Part shown: positions 49,396 through 61,809 of the stretch, in pieces | How positions within the stretch are numbered: the first letter of the stretch is position 1 | How the letters are laid out: each line of letters opens with the position of its first letter | Assembly: GCA_941918925.1 (NCBI GenBank) | Contig: OW799233.1 | Location: forward strand, 44,010,275 to 44,074,274 | Direction of reading: 5' to 3' | DNA length: 64,000 bases | Source of the DNA: Phyto melanocephala | Lineage: Eukaryota; Arthropoda; Insecta; Diptera; Rhinophoridae | Translations under genes and position numbers: made by a program | Notes under the pieces: model-generated | Databases searched by the model: none | Seen by the model: the letters and a program-made list of their open reading frames with translations, nothing else | Told to the model about the DNA's origin: nothing

Positions 49396-49435
49396 TGATC
49401 TACTTTTTTTATTTGCACAAATGATGGTTGAGTTG

Positions 49436-49876
49436 TCACATATTATTTATGTTTACATAGATTACTCTTCCCCGCGCAAAAAAACACAAACAAAAACCAT
49501 GTAGTTTTTGCGCAATGACGGTCGAAAGCAACAATAAAAAACCGTGTTGTTTTTTTAATGTTGTATTCAAGGCATATCCATAAGGTATATGCAACGGCGA
49601 ATTGATACAACAAAGCAACTTTTCATGAGATGTTTTATGTCAAGGCCAATTCGTATGTCAGGGGTGGAAAATTTGTTTTTACATATTAAATATAATAAAA
49701 TTTGATTAAAAAAAGGATATAATTGTTTGAAACGCAAAAGCAACAAATACACATAAATTTAGCACATTTATTATCAAAAATGTACACGTAAGTTAATTGT
49801 TTAATACAGAATTTAAAATCACATTTCCCTGCCCTGCATTAATAAGGCAAATTCAACCAATTTTGACATAAAGTCT
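49436..49876. other. Non-coding DNA with repeat-V traces
   Basis: GGCATATCCATAAGGTATATGCAACGG-type sequence near 49570-49600 is a short imperfect palindrome (GCATAT/ATATGC). The open frames are AT-rich with no domain. Confidence 0.4.
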
Positions 49877-49996
49877 CCCCATCAGCTGGGCTGATAATTT
49901 CACCTGTATGAATTCGCCTTGGTTGTATTTGTTGTAGAATTACCACACCCAAGGCGGATTCATACAGGTGAAATTATCAGCCCAGCTGATGGGGAA
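49877..49996. repeat. Long near-perfect hairpin, ~47-bp arms
   Basis: CCCATCAGCTGGGCTGATAA at the left and its complement TTATCAGCCCAGCTGATGGG at the right; arms continue through TTTCACCTGTATGAATTCGC/CCTTGG with about one mismatch. The loop is ~26 bp (GTATTTGTTGTAGAATTACC). Probably a MITE. Confidence 0.9.
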
Positions 49997-50177
49997 TGCT
50001 ACAGTCAAACTCCATGTATAAAAAATTATTGTGTATTTTTTATATGTGGCTTCTGACAGCGAACATCACAACGAATTCGCCGTTGCATATACCTGTATGA
50101 ATAAGCCTTGCCACCACCCTATAATTAAATTCGCCTTGATTTGGAATTTATGAGGATAGTTAGCGACTTAAGCTCTA

Positions 50178-50685
50178 AACACATAGACGACAGCAGACTT
50201 CACAACTTCACGACTTCAAATGCTGCCAACTTCAAATGCTGCTCTGAAGTCAGCTTCATAGTTATTTTGAAGACAGCAACAACATAATAATCAGTTGATG
50301 TGTATTTTAGTAATACAAATTTCAGGGATGCCGCATATATATTTTATAATGAATAAAATTAAAGTTATTGATACAAAAATTTAATAATATTACGAAAAAC
50401 TATAAAAACACATGAATTTATTTCTTTGTTGTATTTTTTTATGTATAATATTCAAAATAAGTTTTTGTTCGTTTTTTCCAATTTAATATATATAATGCCA
50501 ACACTATATTTGTTCATTGCTGCCTGTCAAAATAGAAAATAGCCTAAGTTGCCAGCAGCAGCAAATGCTGTTGTGCAGTCGTGCTGCTGTGCTGCCGACA
50601 AAATAATCGTTTTCACTTAAACACATTGATTTTATTTTTGACATATTGCTGCTTGCTGTCTGCTGTCGTCTATGTGTTTAAAGCA
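50178..50685. mobile_element. MITE N (full copy)
   Basis: Left CTCTAAACACATAGACGACA and right TGTCGTCTATGTGTTTAAAG are inverted ends (TIR ~22 bp). Inside are GCTGCC/GGCAGC-rich pieces and an AT-rich core. No coding capacity. Confidence 0.7.
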
Positions 50686-50690
50686 TTACG

Positions 50691-50940
50691 ATGCCTTACT
50701 TCCTCAACCTCTTATCTTAAAAAATACGGTTTTGACTTTTTCATATCAAACGATTGTTTTATGCTTTAACTAAAAAAGATTAGTATATTATTACTACTAA
50801 TATACATTAATACAATCAATTCCTTAATAACTGCATTTAAACTTTTAACCAAGCACCGAAGTATAAAAAGATGAACCGTTTTTATTTTCTCTCCTGAAAA
50901 ATTTTATACGTGGTTGAAGAAGTAAGGCATCGATTATTCC
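50691..50940. repeat. Inverted-repeat element O
   Basis: CGATGCCTTACTTCCTCAAC (50691) and the inverse GTTGAAGAAGTAAGGCATCG (50913-50936). A left end also occurs at 46377, directly before the satellite, and a related sequence at 29185. Confidence 0.65.
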
Positions 50941-51165
50941 TAGATATTAAAAATGTACAAAATTTATACACTTTCTAGCGTTTTTATATTTAGCAGGATA
51001 TACTGAAAAAAGTTCCCAGCACTGGGAGTTTCGTTTTCTCTGCGTTCCTTAGGGAATCCACTAACATTGTTATTATTATGTATATACTTCTAATACTTTT
51101 ATAGTGACAATTAGAATTGCAGTTTTGTAGTAAAATTTGAATTAAAACAAGAAAAACATAACAAA

Positions 51166-52194
51166 ATGCCTGTAATTGATGTTAGCAATTTGAAAGTAAG
51201 TGTGAATATGTCTTAATTAAAGTAAATTAATAAATTTCGTGTACATTTTATGTAGGTTGCAGACCTAAAACGCGAATTAAAAGTGCGCGGACTTTCTATA
51301 GCAGGTAATAAAAATGAATTGCAAGAACGTTTACAAGCGGCTATTGAAGGTGAACCGCTATTGGACGACAGTGCTTTGGCTGGCGAGGATATTCTAGACG
51401 AAGAAGGTGTTTTGTCTGATGAGGAGAAAATCTTGGGTTCTGATGAGAATGAACTATTAAAAAGTCCCACCACAACACCAACCACCATTTTGGTCAAACC
51501 GCTTGTTAGCGAAAAAAATGTAACAGCTGTAATTGAGGATGACTTATTGGAATCACCCACAGCCAACACCAAAAAAATTGTTTTGAAACGTAAGAGTTCT
51601 ATAAATAGTTTAACTTTAGAATCCAATACCAACACGACCAAAGAAAACACCGAACCTTCTCCAACAGTAAAAATGAGTGAACGCCATCCCATTACCATGG
51701 AAGATGGAAAAAAAGATGATCAAACCGGTGTAGCGGCCTCAAAAAAACTTAAAGAATTAACTTTACAGGAGAGACTAGAATTAAGAGCAAAAAAATTTGG
51801 CATTGAAGTCAAGACAGCAACATCAACGATGACGGCCAAAGAAAAAAATGCTGCCATTTCCGTGACACCTATAGTGAGTAACGAAAAGCAAGTAGAATTA
51901 TTAAAGAAGAGAGCAGAACGTTTTGGTTGTGTTACCTCAACAAATTTGGCAAAATTAGATGCTGAAGAGCGTTTACTAAAGCGTAAACAACGTTTTGGTG
52001 GTGATGTGGATGGCATAGGGAAAGTCAAAGTGCCTGATAGCAATATTAACAGCTCTAACAATGATGAATGGGCTGAAAAAGCTCGTAAACGTTTGGAACG
52101 TTTTAAAGCTAACTCATCTACAGTGCCGTCTACTACTACGTCAACAGATACAGCAGCCATTCCTGCCCCGACAACTGCTTCTGCTAGCACTTAA
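51166..52194 (+). CDS. SARNP: SAP-domain ribonucleoprotein, SARNP/Tho1-like
   Basis: Two exons: 51166-51195 and 51256-52194 (322 aa), with a 60-bp phase-0 intron (GTAAGT...TTTATGTAG). The N-terminal SAP domain (residues ~1-45: MPVIDVSNLK | VADLKRELKVRGLS...GNKNELQERL) is split by the intron. An acidic and S/T-rich middle follows. Four short basic repeats close the protein: LRAKKFGIE, LKKRAERFGC, LKRKQRFGGD, ARKRLERFKA. In SARNP/Tho1 such repeats bind the DEAD-box helicase UAP56/DDX39B in the TREX mRNA-export pathway (family knowledge). The protein is longer than human SARNP (~210 aa), mostly through the linker. Likely orthologue of Drosophila CG8149. AATAAA at 52225-52230 is a plausible poly(A) signal. 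The antisense frames are shadows. Confidence 0.9.
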
Positions 52195-52199
52195 TTTAA

Positions 52200-54144
52200 A
52201 TACTATATATTTTGAATTTTTCTTAATAAAACACCTTTATGAATTAACGGTTGGTTTTTCCTTAGGGCTTATATATTTGTCTTTATTTACATACTTAATA
52301 ACTATAATTTGTCTTCTAGAGATGTATGTGGTCAGAATTAAGAGTACATATTTCATATAAGTTTTTTTTTGTTTTTTATAATACTTTTGCTAATAATAAA
52401 AATCTTGGAAATTTTAAAAAATATCAGTTTTCACCGTTAAAAAAAAAACTTCAACATTATTCCATATTTAATTATCTATAGCGTTATGCATAAGAGCAAA
52501 CTATGTGCTAACTAAAGAACTGCTTACCTTTTTATGGAGAAATTTTCATTAGGAAAAGATAGAACTAAAAAAAAATATCGTGTAATATTAAAATCTTACC
52601 GCATGCAGCCACTACGACTATTTAAAAAATGTGATCAAAGAGCTGAATATTTTAGTGACGTCAGACCCACACGTCCATGTGGATTTTTAGTTTTGTGGCT
52701 TTAGGAACGTCTTTAAAAGATGTTGAAAAATGTTGACACACACACCTGTACAATTTATGTGGGAAGATGTTAAGATCTTGTTGATTTAATGGGAGATGTG
52801 AGCAATGTTTAAAGATTAAAAGCCTTTTAGCCATCCTGATAACTACGCAGAGTCGCGGGCACACGCTAGTATTAATATACATACATATATGTATATAAAA
52901 TATACATATCGATGGTCACAAGTACAAAGGTCCTATTTTTACAAAATTGAATTTTTCGGTGATTCCAATACAGTTTTACAGGCAAGTTTACAAAAGAAAT
53001 TACATTTTATATATTATGTTTTTGCCTTCACCTGTAAAGTTAAAATTTAGTTAGAGCCTTCTACCTGTGACCAACGATATATTTTACAACAATATAAATA
53101 TTTAAATTTATCTTTGTTAAAATCTACTCATAAACAAATTTTATTGTACTATTTATGAAATGAATTTTGTACTGAAGTTTTATTATTTAAATATTCACAT
53201 ATTACCAACTAGGCCATTCTGAAGGAGTCAGTAATACGTATGTACACCTTTTTCTTGCGAACTAAAAGAACGATGTATTTAATATTTATGAAAGGATCAG
53301 CAATGCCGTTCGGGATCACATCGTTTTAAATAAAAAAAATTATTTTAAATTATGTATTTTATCTTTATTAATTATGTTTTTTATTTTGAATGCCTACTAC
53401 ACATTTAAATAAATTTTAATATATAGTTTAGAATATATTTTGTTGAAGAGAGAGTATTAGGTATTAAATATTGATATTGTTATGTTTAGATGTCAATGTT
53501 TTTTTTTTTTTTATATATACCAATTATTTCAAAAAGTTTTAGTTCTTAAGTTTTAAACTTATAAATATAAATAGTGAACTAGAAACTAAACAATTGAGAA
53601 TAAAGATAAACATGTAAGAAAAAATTAATTTAGGTTTTATTATTGTTTAAAAGATAATTTAATCAACCTTATTGTTTAACTCTGTCGTTTTTTGACATCA
53701 AATCAGCACAACAATCAGGCTGAATATTTCATTAAGAAAATAAAAAGGAATGAAGAGTATATCGTCGTTGCTTCGACATAATCGGTTATGTGACAATTTT
53801 TGAAATTTTTCATTGCACTATTTTAAATCTTAATTAGACGTTCATCTACTAACAACCAAATATTTTGATTGGCTATAAAATAAACAATAGTCGGTATGTG
53901 TAAGTTTAATGTTAAGAAGTAACAATATAAAACGCTTTTTTACTCTCCTGAAAACTTAATAAAAAAACACATAACTGAATTTGTTAGAGCAACGTCGATA
54001 TATAAAAAAAAAATCAATTGATGCGATGATAAAATGTGTGTAAAAATATAAACCATTTTATAAAATCTGTTTTACAAAGTTATTAATGCAATAAATACAG
54101 GTGTGTTTTGTTTGTGTATATGGGGAATCAAAATATTTGTTTAT
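52200..54144. other. Intergenic region between SARNP and rump 3' ends
   Basis: Holds repeat K, inverted (52680-52830), and an inverted-repeat element W (52907-53090). The part next to 54145 is the probable rump 3' UTR. No gene seen. Confidence 0.6.
52907..53090. mobile_element. Inverted-repeat element W
   Basis: ATATCGATGGTCACAAGTAC at the left and CTACCTGTGACCAACGATAT at the right are inverted ends with a few mismatches. The right half resembles 19145-19205. Confidence 0.55.
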
Positions 54145-56678
54145 TTAGAAGTATGTGACCTTAATAGTGCGGCCATCCATGCGAGAACCATCCATAAGAG
54201 CTAAAAGTTTAAATCAAAATATTTTGGTTAAATCAGCAATTATTTAACATTAGTTTTGTTTCTAAATTTACCAATAGCTAATTCAGCATCTCTTTCTTTG
54301 AAGAATCGTACAACTCCCACATCATTTCCACGTATTTCGGCAAACTTTACTTCACCCACATCACGGAATTTGTCGCGCAGAGTTTGCCAAGTGCAGCTAA
54401 GAGGAATCTGTAGTAAAATTTCATTTAGGTAATAATTTTTCTAGCGGATGTATTTATTTATAAATTACTTACATTCTTTATAATAATGGTGTCAGATTTG
54501 CGTACATTGCCACCTCCGCTGCCGGTATTATTGACACCGGCTCCACCACCACTATACATGTCAACGGTATTGCCCGAATTATAGTCATTATCCGGGCCAC
54601 CACCTCCACCAGAACTGTTATAGGAATTAAAAGGGACTCCTCCCCCTCCACCATTGCCACCGGCCTGTGAGCTAAAATTTGACGAACTTCCACCGAAACC
54701 TGAACTGTAATTGTTTCCACCCGTGCTGTAGTTATTCGAGAGAGTAGCATTGGCCGAAGACATTGAGTCATCGTTGCCAGCACCTTGGTTGCCCAAATTA
54801 AGACCCAAGTTGTTAAGGGATGTTGTAAGCAAAGGGTTGGAAAGAGCTGCACCTAATCCACCAACTACATTAGTTAAAGCGGCTAAGTTTGATGTGTTCA
54901 AATTGCTTAAATTTAAGCCAGAATTAGCATTCATAGGCTTATTTGGACCAACAGGCGCTACAGGACTAGGTTGCACTACCTGGTTGTTGCCAAACATGCC
55001 ACCCACATTAGAATTACCCATGCCCATATTACCCCCACCCATGTTGCCGCCACCACCTCCCATGTTGCCGCCACCACCACCCATGTTGCCGCTACCACCA
55101 CCCATCATGCTACCAGACATTTGTGTTTGATTGTTCTGATTATTGTTGGGTAAATTACGAGACACATCCTTTAAGGGCTCACCGTTGGGACCCAAACCAA
55201 TGCCAACACCACCCAAACCTTCAGGCAGCTTAAGACCTTCGCTCTTATCGGGTATACGATCTAAACGGACTGTCATTCGACGATCGTATAACATTTGACG
55301 ATCCAACATGGAAATAGCCTGTACAGCCTCGACGGGATGATCGTATTCAATGACAGCAAAACCACGGCTATTGCCATCTTTGTCCAAAGACAAGTCTACG
55401 CTCTGCACTTTACCAGCCAATTTAAAGACTTGCTTAAGCTTTTTATTGTCGACTTTATAGTCAAGCTAGAGTGTGACAAAGAGAAAAATACAACAAAGTA
55501 AAATTAAAAAATCATTTAAAGAAACTTCCATATAGCGCTTTTTGAAATGGCACTGGTCCATAATATTTACATTTGACTGACTACTGCATACTTTGCTAAA
55601 TGAAGTAGTAATTTTATTATAATTCCAAAAAAGGGAGTGGCCGGCCGTAAAGCAGACATACGGATGCGCAAGTTGCTTTGAAGAAAAATTCTAACAAAAA
55701 GTTCACTTAAAAGACTTAGCAATACGATTCTTTTCACCAAAAAGTGTGTTAAGAAACACGAATTTATTTTAGACTTAACTATTTCCTAAGCAATTTGAAA
55801 GCTTTTTTAATATACATAATAATTTGTTTAACTTTTTAAGACAAATTTAAAGGTAGTTTTTTTTTTAATTTTGAAAGGAACCAAACTTAGTGACAGCAGT
55901 CAAACACGACCACAAATAATAAACCATTTAGAAATAAAGAAAAAATATATTGTGTATACTACACACATACATATGTACATATGCACATACATAAATATGC
56001 ATATACCGATGGCCCCAGGATTTGGTTATAATTTTTTAAAGAAAAAAACAAGCCCCGTAGTTTTAGGTTTCTCATAAAGTAGTAGTAGTAGTAGTAGTCA
56101 AATACGGCCCCTTTTCTTAATGTATGATTAATACTAAACAAAAACTTTGTCATCCAAAGTAAGACCAGACCAGCAACAATTATATTTTAAACTTTATTTT
56201 TACACCTCACTGGTATCTATTACCAAAAAACAACATATTACTGATTTCCCTGCAAATTCTAATTAGACACTGTGAAGAATACTTTGAAGAAAAAATTAAA
56301 ATTGTAAATGTGGATTCTACAAGCCCAATATTTTTTCTATTTTTAAAAAATAATCTGTTGTAAAAAAGTGTTGAAAAATTTGACTACTAAAAATAATTAC
56401 TTCTTACTAAAACTTAACACTTACGTACAAATTGCATTTTAAAATATGTAGTCATCGTCATCATCACATCAACAAATTTAAGTAAAACAAAAGAAATCAA
56501 TGGATTCCATTAATGTGTTTTTTATAAAATACTCACATTCGCAACAAAAACTTTATTATGCAAAGGTCCAGTAACGCCGAGACTCTCCAAAAACGAAGCA
56601 GAAAGCCCATAATAATTATAATTCCCTTGTTGATTATTAAAATCATTAGACATCATGTTAAAATTATTACGACCAGAT
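54145..56678 (-). CDS. rump: rumpelstiltskin (hnRNP M-like), 3' exons; 5' exons not in window
   Basis: Minus-strand exons 56678-56537, 55465-54473, 54407-54272, 54200-54145 (441 codons visible), joined by GT-AG introns. The sequence runs GLSASFLESLGVTGPLHNKV, then an RRM (VFVANLDYKV...VQSVDLSLDKDGNSRGFAVI), IPDKSEGLKLPEGLGGVG, a long Gly/Met/Asn-rich region (GGGGGNMGGG blocks), and a final RRM (DTIIIKN...CTWQTLRDKFRDVGEVKFAEI...RTIKVTYF-stop). In the usual three-RRM plan these are RRM2 and RRM3. The RRM1 exons and the basic N terminus were not found up to 64000. The first visible exon enters in a phase that needs an upstream exon. rump binds nanos mRNA and helps posterior localisation in Drosophila; hnRNP M also acts in splicing. 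Confidence 0.93.
55466..56536 (-). other. rump intron
   Basis: 1071 bp, GTGAGT...CTCTAG on the minus strand. Contains an (AGT)n microsatellite (56079-56098) and a CATA/TATG-rich patch (55965-56000). No nested gene recognised. Confidence 0.75.
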
Positions 56679-57191
56679 CTAAAAGGAAGAATTCAACAAT
56701 ATAAAAAACAAACCATCAAACAAGAAAAACAATTTCCTTTTTTGTGTATGTACTCGCAAACGCACCAAGATGTAAGATACCAACTGCAAATTTATTTTTA
56801 CAATGTTAACAAGCTTATGTGTTATTGATCAGCAAATATTACAATAAAAATAAAAAAAAAAATTAATTACATATATAAAAATACTTATAATAATCAAACT
56901 AGCAAAAAATAAAACTTCCTTAATCAAATGTATTTGTATTTTCAAATGTACGTTAACATCGTCCAGAGAAATTTATCGATAAAAATTACGATCTGCAAAA
57001 AATTCTGGATGTATTCAAAAACTTGTATCATCGCACCAAGTGAGTAAAACTCTGTTAAACATACATATGCCGTTGTCACAAATTTTATTATTGTTAACTA
57101 AATAAACGTTACTAACTAAACACACATGAAAAAACAGAAAGAAATAATAGAAAGAAATGCTAATCCTTGAAAGTTCGACAGGGATAGGAGA
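56679..57191. other. Presumed rump intron, AT-rich
   Basis: No coding exon with RRM1 motifs seen on the minus strand. If the gene model is right, everything from here to the window end is intron or 5' flank of rump. Confidence 0.5.
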
Positions 57192-58152
57192 AGGGTGATC
57201 GATTATTCGACATTTTTAAGAAACCGGTTTTCAAATAGTTAAAAATTTGGAATTAAAAAAAACCGGTTGCTCTTTTAAAAATTAGGAAAAAACCGGTTAA
57301 CCGGTCGAATACATAAAATATTATTCTTTCTAAACTAGTTTGTTTAATGGTTTAATTGCATTTTAAGTTGACACACATTCAATGGCATTATTATAAAATG
57401 CCGTTATTTAAAATAAATAAAAATGGCCGAAAAGTTAAGTTTTAATTTTCTAATATTAGTGACACAAAACATTAAATAAATCACCAAAAATGTTATTTCG
57501 TTTTGTAAATAAAATGTATAAATTTAAATTGTTGCCACCACATTTTTTAAGAACTAAATTAATTTGTTAAAAGTAATCAGTATTTGCTCTAGTACTGCCA
57601 TATTAAAAAAAAAAAAAAACTTTGTTACAAGGAGGTTGTAATAATGAAAAATATTAAAGAATCACTTCACTGCTTACGGTAGTCAAAGTTACCTTTTCTT
57701 AGTATTAACTTTTAAGACAAGTTATAATAATGACCCTTTGTGTGCCAAACTATTTAAGTATACAAGTCAAACGTTTAATTGATTAATACAGCAAATTATA
57801 AGCGCAGCAACGTATAAAATACCTGCTCTCCATTTAAGACAAATAAAAGTTAACCTAATTATTTTTCTTTTTTTACATTTGCTTTTGAAACCGCAAATAA
57901 ATTTCTTACAATATTATGGAAGAGTATTTCATGAATTTTCTGATTTTTAGAAATTTGTTGAGTAATAAATATAGTATGGTACGTTTATTACAAAGATAAA
58001 TGAACATAAACAAGAAATGAAAAAAATCCGGCTTCTGTGAGTAAAACAACCGTGTATTCGACATTCGAAAAATTACCATTTGGAAAAAACCGCCAGCTGA
58101 AAGAGTAAAAAACCGGGTTTTCCACCGGTTATAAAACCGGATCGATCACCCT
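57192..58152. mobile_element. TIR element with AACCGGTT subterminal motifs
   Basis: AGGGTGATCGAT begins the left end and ATCGATCACCCT closes the right. Both subterminal zones carry clusters of (A)ACCGGTT (57223-57328; 58090-58140). The interior holds a diverged MITE U part (57480-57745). I could not prove a target duplication. Confidence 0.65.
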
Positions 58153-58612
58153 AGATACGAATAAAAATAAATATAATACAAGTAAGAGCGCTGTGCATGG
58201 TATATAGTCAAACAAAAGCTTTATAAAGCCATCAATTTAAAGTTACAATTATACCCAAAATAATATACTGAAAAACATCAGGGACAAATTACGGCATTCG
58301 ATCACGATCGAAATTTTACTCGAACGATCGAGTTCGCTGTGCTTTAGGTGCTTTCGATCACGTTTGAATGCCGTTATTTGTCCCCAGACTTAATAATCAG
58401 CACAAAAATTCAGTAAAACTTTTAATTGAAATGGAATCACAACATTTAAATTTAGCAATGAAAAAGTATAAAGAATATGGGGTAGATATAACACCCAGAC
58501 ATGTGAATTATTAAAAAAAAAAATCACCATGTTGAGTATTTTGTAAGAAAATGTGAATTTGATGTTGCCTTTAATTGACTTTGTTCTTGTTATTTTTAGC
58601 GTTTTGGTAAAA

Positions 58613-59478
58613 AAACAAGTAAGAGCGCTATATTCGGCCGTGCCGAATCTTATATACCCTTCACAACGTGTAGTCATGAAATAACAGTAGTTTGTGTCAC
58701 CATTCATCCCATATGAAATACGTTGATACATATATAAAAACATCCCATTGTAAAATTATAAATTCACGTATGTATGTTAAAAAAACGAAAAAAAAAATTA
58801 AAAAAAAATGTAAAAAAAAAATTTAAAAAAAAAAAATTTAAAAAAAAAAATTAAAAAAAAAAAAATTTTTAAAAAATAAAAAAAAAAAATTATTATATAT
58901 AATTATAATTATTATATATAAAACAAAAAAAATAAAAAAAAAATTAAAAAAAAAAATTAAAAAAAAAATAATAATAAAAATATAAATAATATATTAAATA
59001 AAAAATAAAAAAAAAATTTAAAAAAATAAAAAAAAATTAAAAAAAATTTTTAAAAATATTAAAAAAAATTTGTTTTGGCTCAGCTGGGATTAGATGCCAC
59101 GTTTTCTCTAACCAGTATACACGTTTGTATGTATGTATGTTGTAATGTTGTTTTTGTGAAAAAAAAAATCGAGGTGGTCGTGGGTTTTTGCTCATATCTC
59201 AGTTGTTTATGTACCGATGTTTCTGATTTTCAATACCGATCTACTCCCGAATATTTCTGATATTTTAGTACCTTACCCGGGTCCAACCTATGTCGGGGGG
59301 CTTCAAAATGTTGATTTCAACATACACACGGACAGACTGGCAGGGCTTAATCGACTCCCCTATTCATAAGCTTTCAGAAAATATATACTTTATGGGGTCG
59401 GAAATGAAAATTGTAGAAATTTCACACGGAATAATGACAAACCTATATATACCCTTTTTCACTGTGTGAAGGGTATAA
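58613..59478 (-). mobile_element. mini-me-like repeat (copy with A-rich core)
   Basis: Same order as 29335-30160 and nearly identical outside the A-rich core (58780-59070): ATTCGGCCGTGCCGAAT, GGCTCAGCTGGGATTAGATG, ACCCGGGTCCAACCTATGTC, GGGGTCGGAAAT, GTGTGAAGGGTATAAA. A short start-like fragment lies at 58180-58205. Confidence 0.8.
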
Positions 59479-59549
59479 AAAGATTAGGATAAAGAATTAG
59501 AATAAAAAAAAATATAAAAAAATTAAAAAAAAGATAAAAATTAAAAAAA

Positions 59550-60222
59550 TTTAGGAATTTAGGAAAATTAGGAAGAAAGTTATAGCTCGTAATGCAAGAG
59601 TAGGTAAAAAAACCGTGTCCTTCAAACATCGAATAAAATGGAATTGTGTCCAAATGCATTGACGTCGAGCCATGAATATTCGAATGTACATATATATATA
59701 AATATTTTTCCTCAAAAATTACCAAAATCTATGAATTAGGAAAAGAGTTATAGATCAAAACGTACGAAAATTTATACCGTGCAGTGTATTTTTCGGTATA
59801 TAAAACTGGCAAAATAAGATGTAAGATTCTAAAATTTTGATATCATTGCTTTCTGATCAAAGGCTTTGTACTAACGGAAAATAAATGTTATACGCCCACT
59901 TTTACGCCCACTCAAATTCATTTCATTTTTCTATTAATAAAGGTTTTTTAAGAATAAAGGACTATATTGAAATATGTAAGTTGTATTTATTAGCAGAAAC
60001 TTTATTGACATGCCTACTTTAAGGTCCACTTTCATTGAAAGACTAAAATTGCGAAAACATTTTACTAGCATATCGAAGTTATACAAAGAAAGTGATACAT
60101 ATTTTAGCATAAAGAGATTAGTCTATAGCAAATACAGTTAAAACAAAATAATAAATTCTGTACATCAAATTGGTGGTGGGTAACAAATATTCGGCACAGC
60201 ACAGAATATAGTGCTCTTACTT
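59550..60222 (+). mobile_element. mini-me-like repeat, family 2 (copy c), 5' truncated
   Basis: Aligns from GAAGAAAGTTATAGCTCGTA to GGTGGTGGGTAACA and TATAGTGCTCTTACTTGTTT with 40440-42219, but lacks elements U and T, so it serves as their empty-site reference. Confidence 0.75.
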
Positions 60223-60229
60223 GTTTTAT

Positions 60230-61446
60230 TTTTAACTCATTAAACTAAATTTGAATTTACTCCTTCTTAAAAAAAAGAAAAAAAAAATTACACATGTTTT
60301 CTGGTGCCAACAGATTATTCTTAATCCAATTACATAAAGTGGTGGATATGAATTTAACACACCTTACATATCATATATATGTTAATAAATTGTGCTCTAT
60401 TAGCTAAACGCGGAATGGTTTTATTTAAATTCGTAAATTGCAACTCCACAACACGTAAATAGTTATTTGGTTTACTGTTACAGTTTGTATTATTGTAGAA
60501 ATTAAAAAATAGTATTGTGTATGCATTTTCTGTTAGACACGAATTCAGCGCAGGCTGTGTAAAAATAAAAGAAATATTTATTATAAGTTTTAATAATTTC
60601 TTTTTCTAATTTTTGTCCTTAATAACATTATTTAACAGTTCAAGAAAATAAGTGTAAGCCATTATGGCAAAAGGTTGCAGGTTTTCAAAAGAGAGAAATA
60701 AAAACCCTCATGAAAGAACGAGGAAAGACCACTTTTTAAAACATCAAAAAATGTTCCTCAAGCACGTCAATGTGAAAAACTACTTAAAGGCTCGATAAGA
60801 TTATATTTCGTATATCAACTTATACCCCATTTATGTCTTCATATTCTATAAAAAACAAGCAGTATAGGAGCAACATGGTATGCAAATATTAAATGGAAAA
60901 TGTTTGTGAGAGTGTGTTACTACTAAACAAAACCCATGAATGTCAAAAGGAAGAATATTGAAAACAAAAATCAGTTTAAGGGAAGCAAACCAATAAAAAT
61001 TTACAATTTTTGTAGTAAGTTAATAAAAAAAATGCTTGGAAGAGAAGAGATAATAGTGCTTAAATCCGGTAAAGCATTAATGGAACGGTATTGAAAAATA
61101 AATTAAAACTATTAAGACTTAAAATTTAACCAAACTTGTCAAAAACGCAAAATGCATGATACGCAATTTTAAAGCAATGCTGCGGACGTTTATTTTTGGA
61201 CGCTTGTCCAAAAGATAATTCGAGATGTTAAAAAACAAATGATTTCTTCAAAATATTAGCTAAATTTTGCTAAATTTTTGTCCAATTGATAATATTAATT
61301 TAATAGTTTTAAAAAAACTCGCAGTGCTATGATTTTAATCAATAATATTATATTTTTTTTATAAATAAAATGAAGTTTTGTTTGAATAATATAAGTGTGC
61401 TAAAGATATGTATGACTGACTACCACTGTATGTATGAGTTACACAT
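60230..61446. other. Non-coding AT-rich DNA
   Basis: No gene, domain or clear repeat recognised. Presumed rump intron or flank. Confidence 0.5.
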
Positions 61447-61809
61447 ATGGTCAAAATAATAAGTACACCCTATTGTTTTTTCTTTACGTTTAATTTTAAT
61501 TACTTTAACGGAAAGTAAATATGGCAATTTTTATTTCAAAAACTTTACTATGGCAATGCCTTTAGTTATTAATTATTAAATAAATAAAAAAATGAAAACA
61601 AAACTGGGGCATCCCCGTTGTTTTCATTCTGTGTTAGTTTTTTACAGGTTTAATTTCTGTACTTGGTCAAAATAATAAATACTACATTGCTAAACTTTTT
61701 TCAATATTTTCGTAATCCGCTCTTGTTTTTTTTTTTTTTTTTTTTGGAAAGAATAGTTATTTTACTATTGTTTATCTTTATTCATAACGAAATAGTATAT
61801 TGTGAAAAA

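Noticed and set aside
51213..52190. Two antisense frames of ~160 codons
   Set aside because: Shadows of the SARNP exon; no splice or start signals of their own, and the sense strand has the SAP domain.
54750..55153. Plus-strand proline-rich frame
   Set aside because: Antisense of the Gly/Met-rich rump exon.
58390..58743. 117-codon minus frame near 58.5 kb
   Set aside because: Runs across the end of a mini-me-like repeat and AT-rich flank; no domain.
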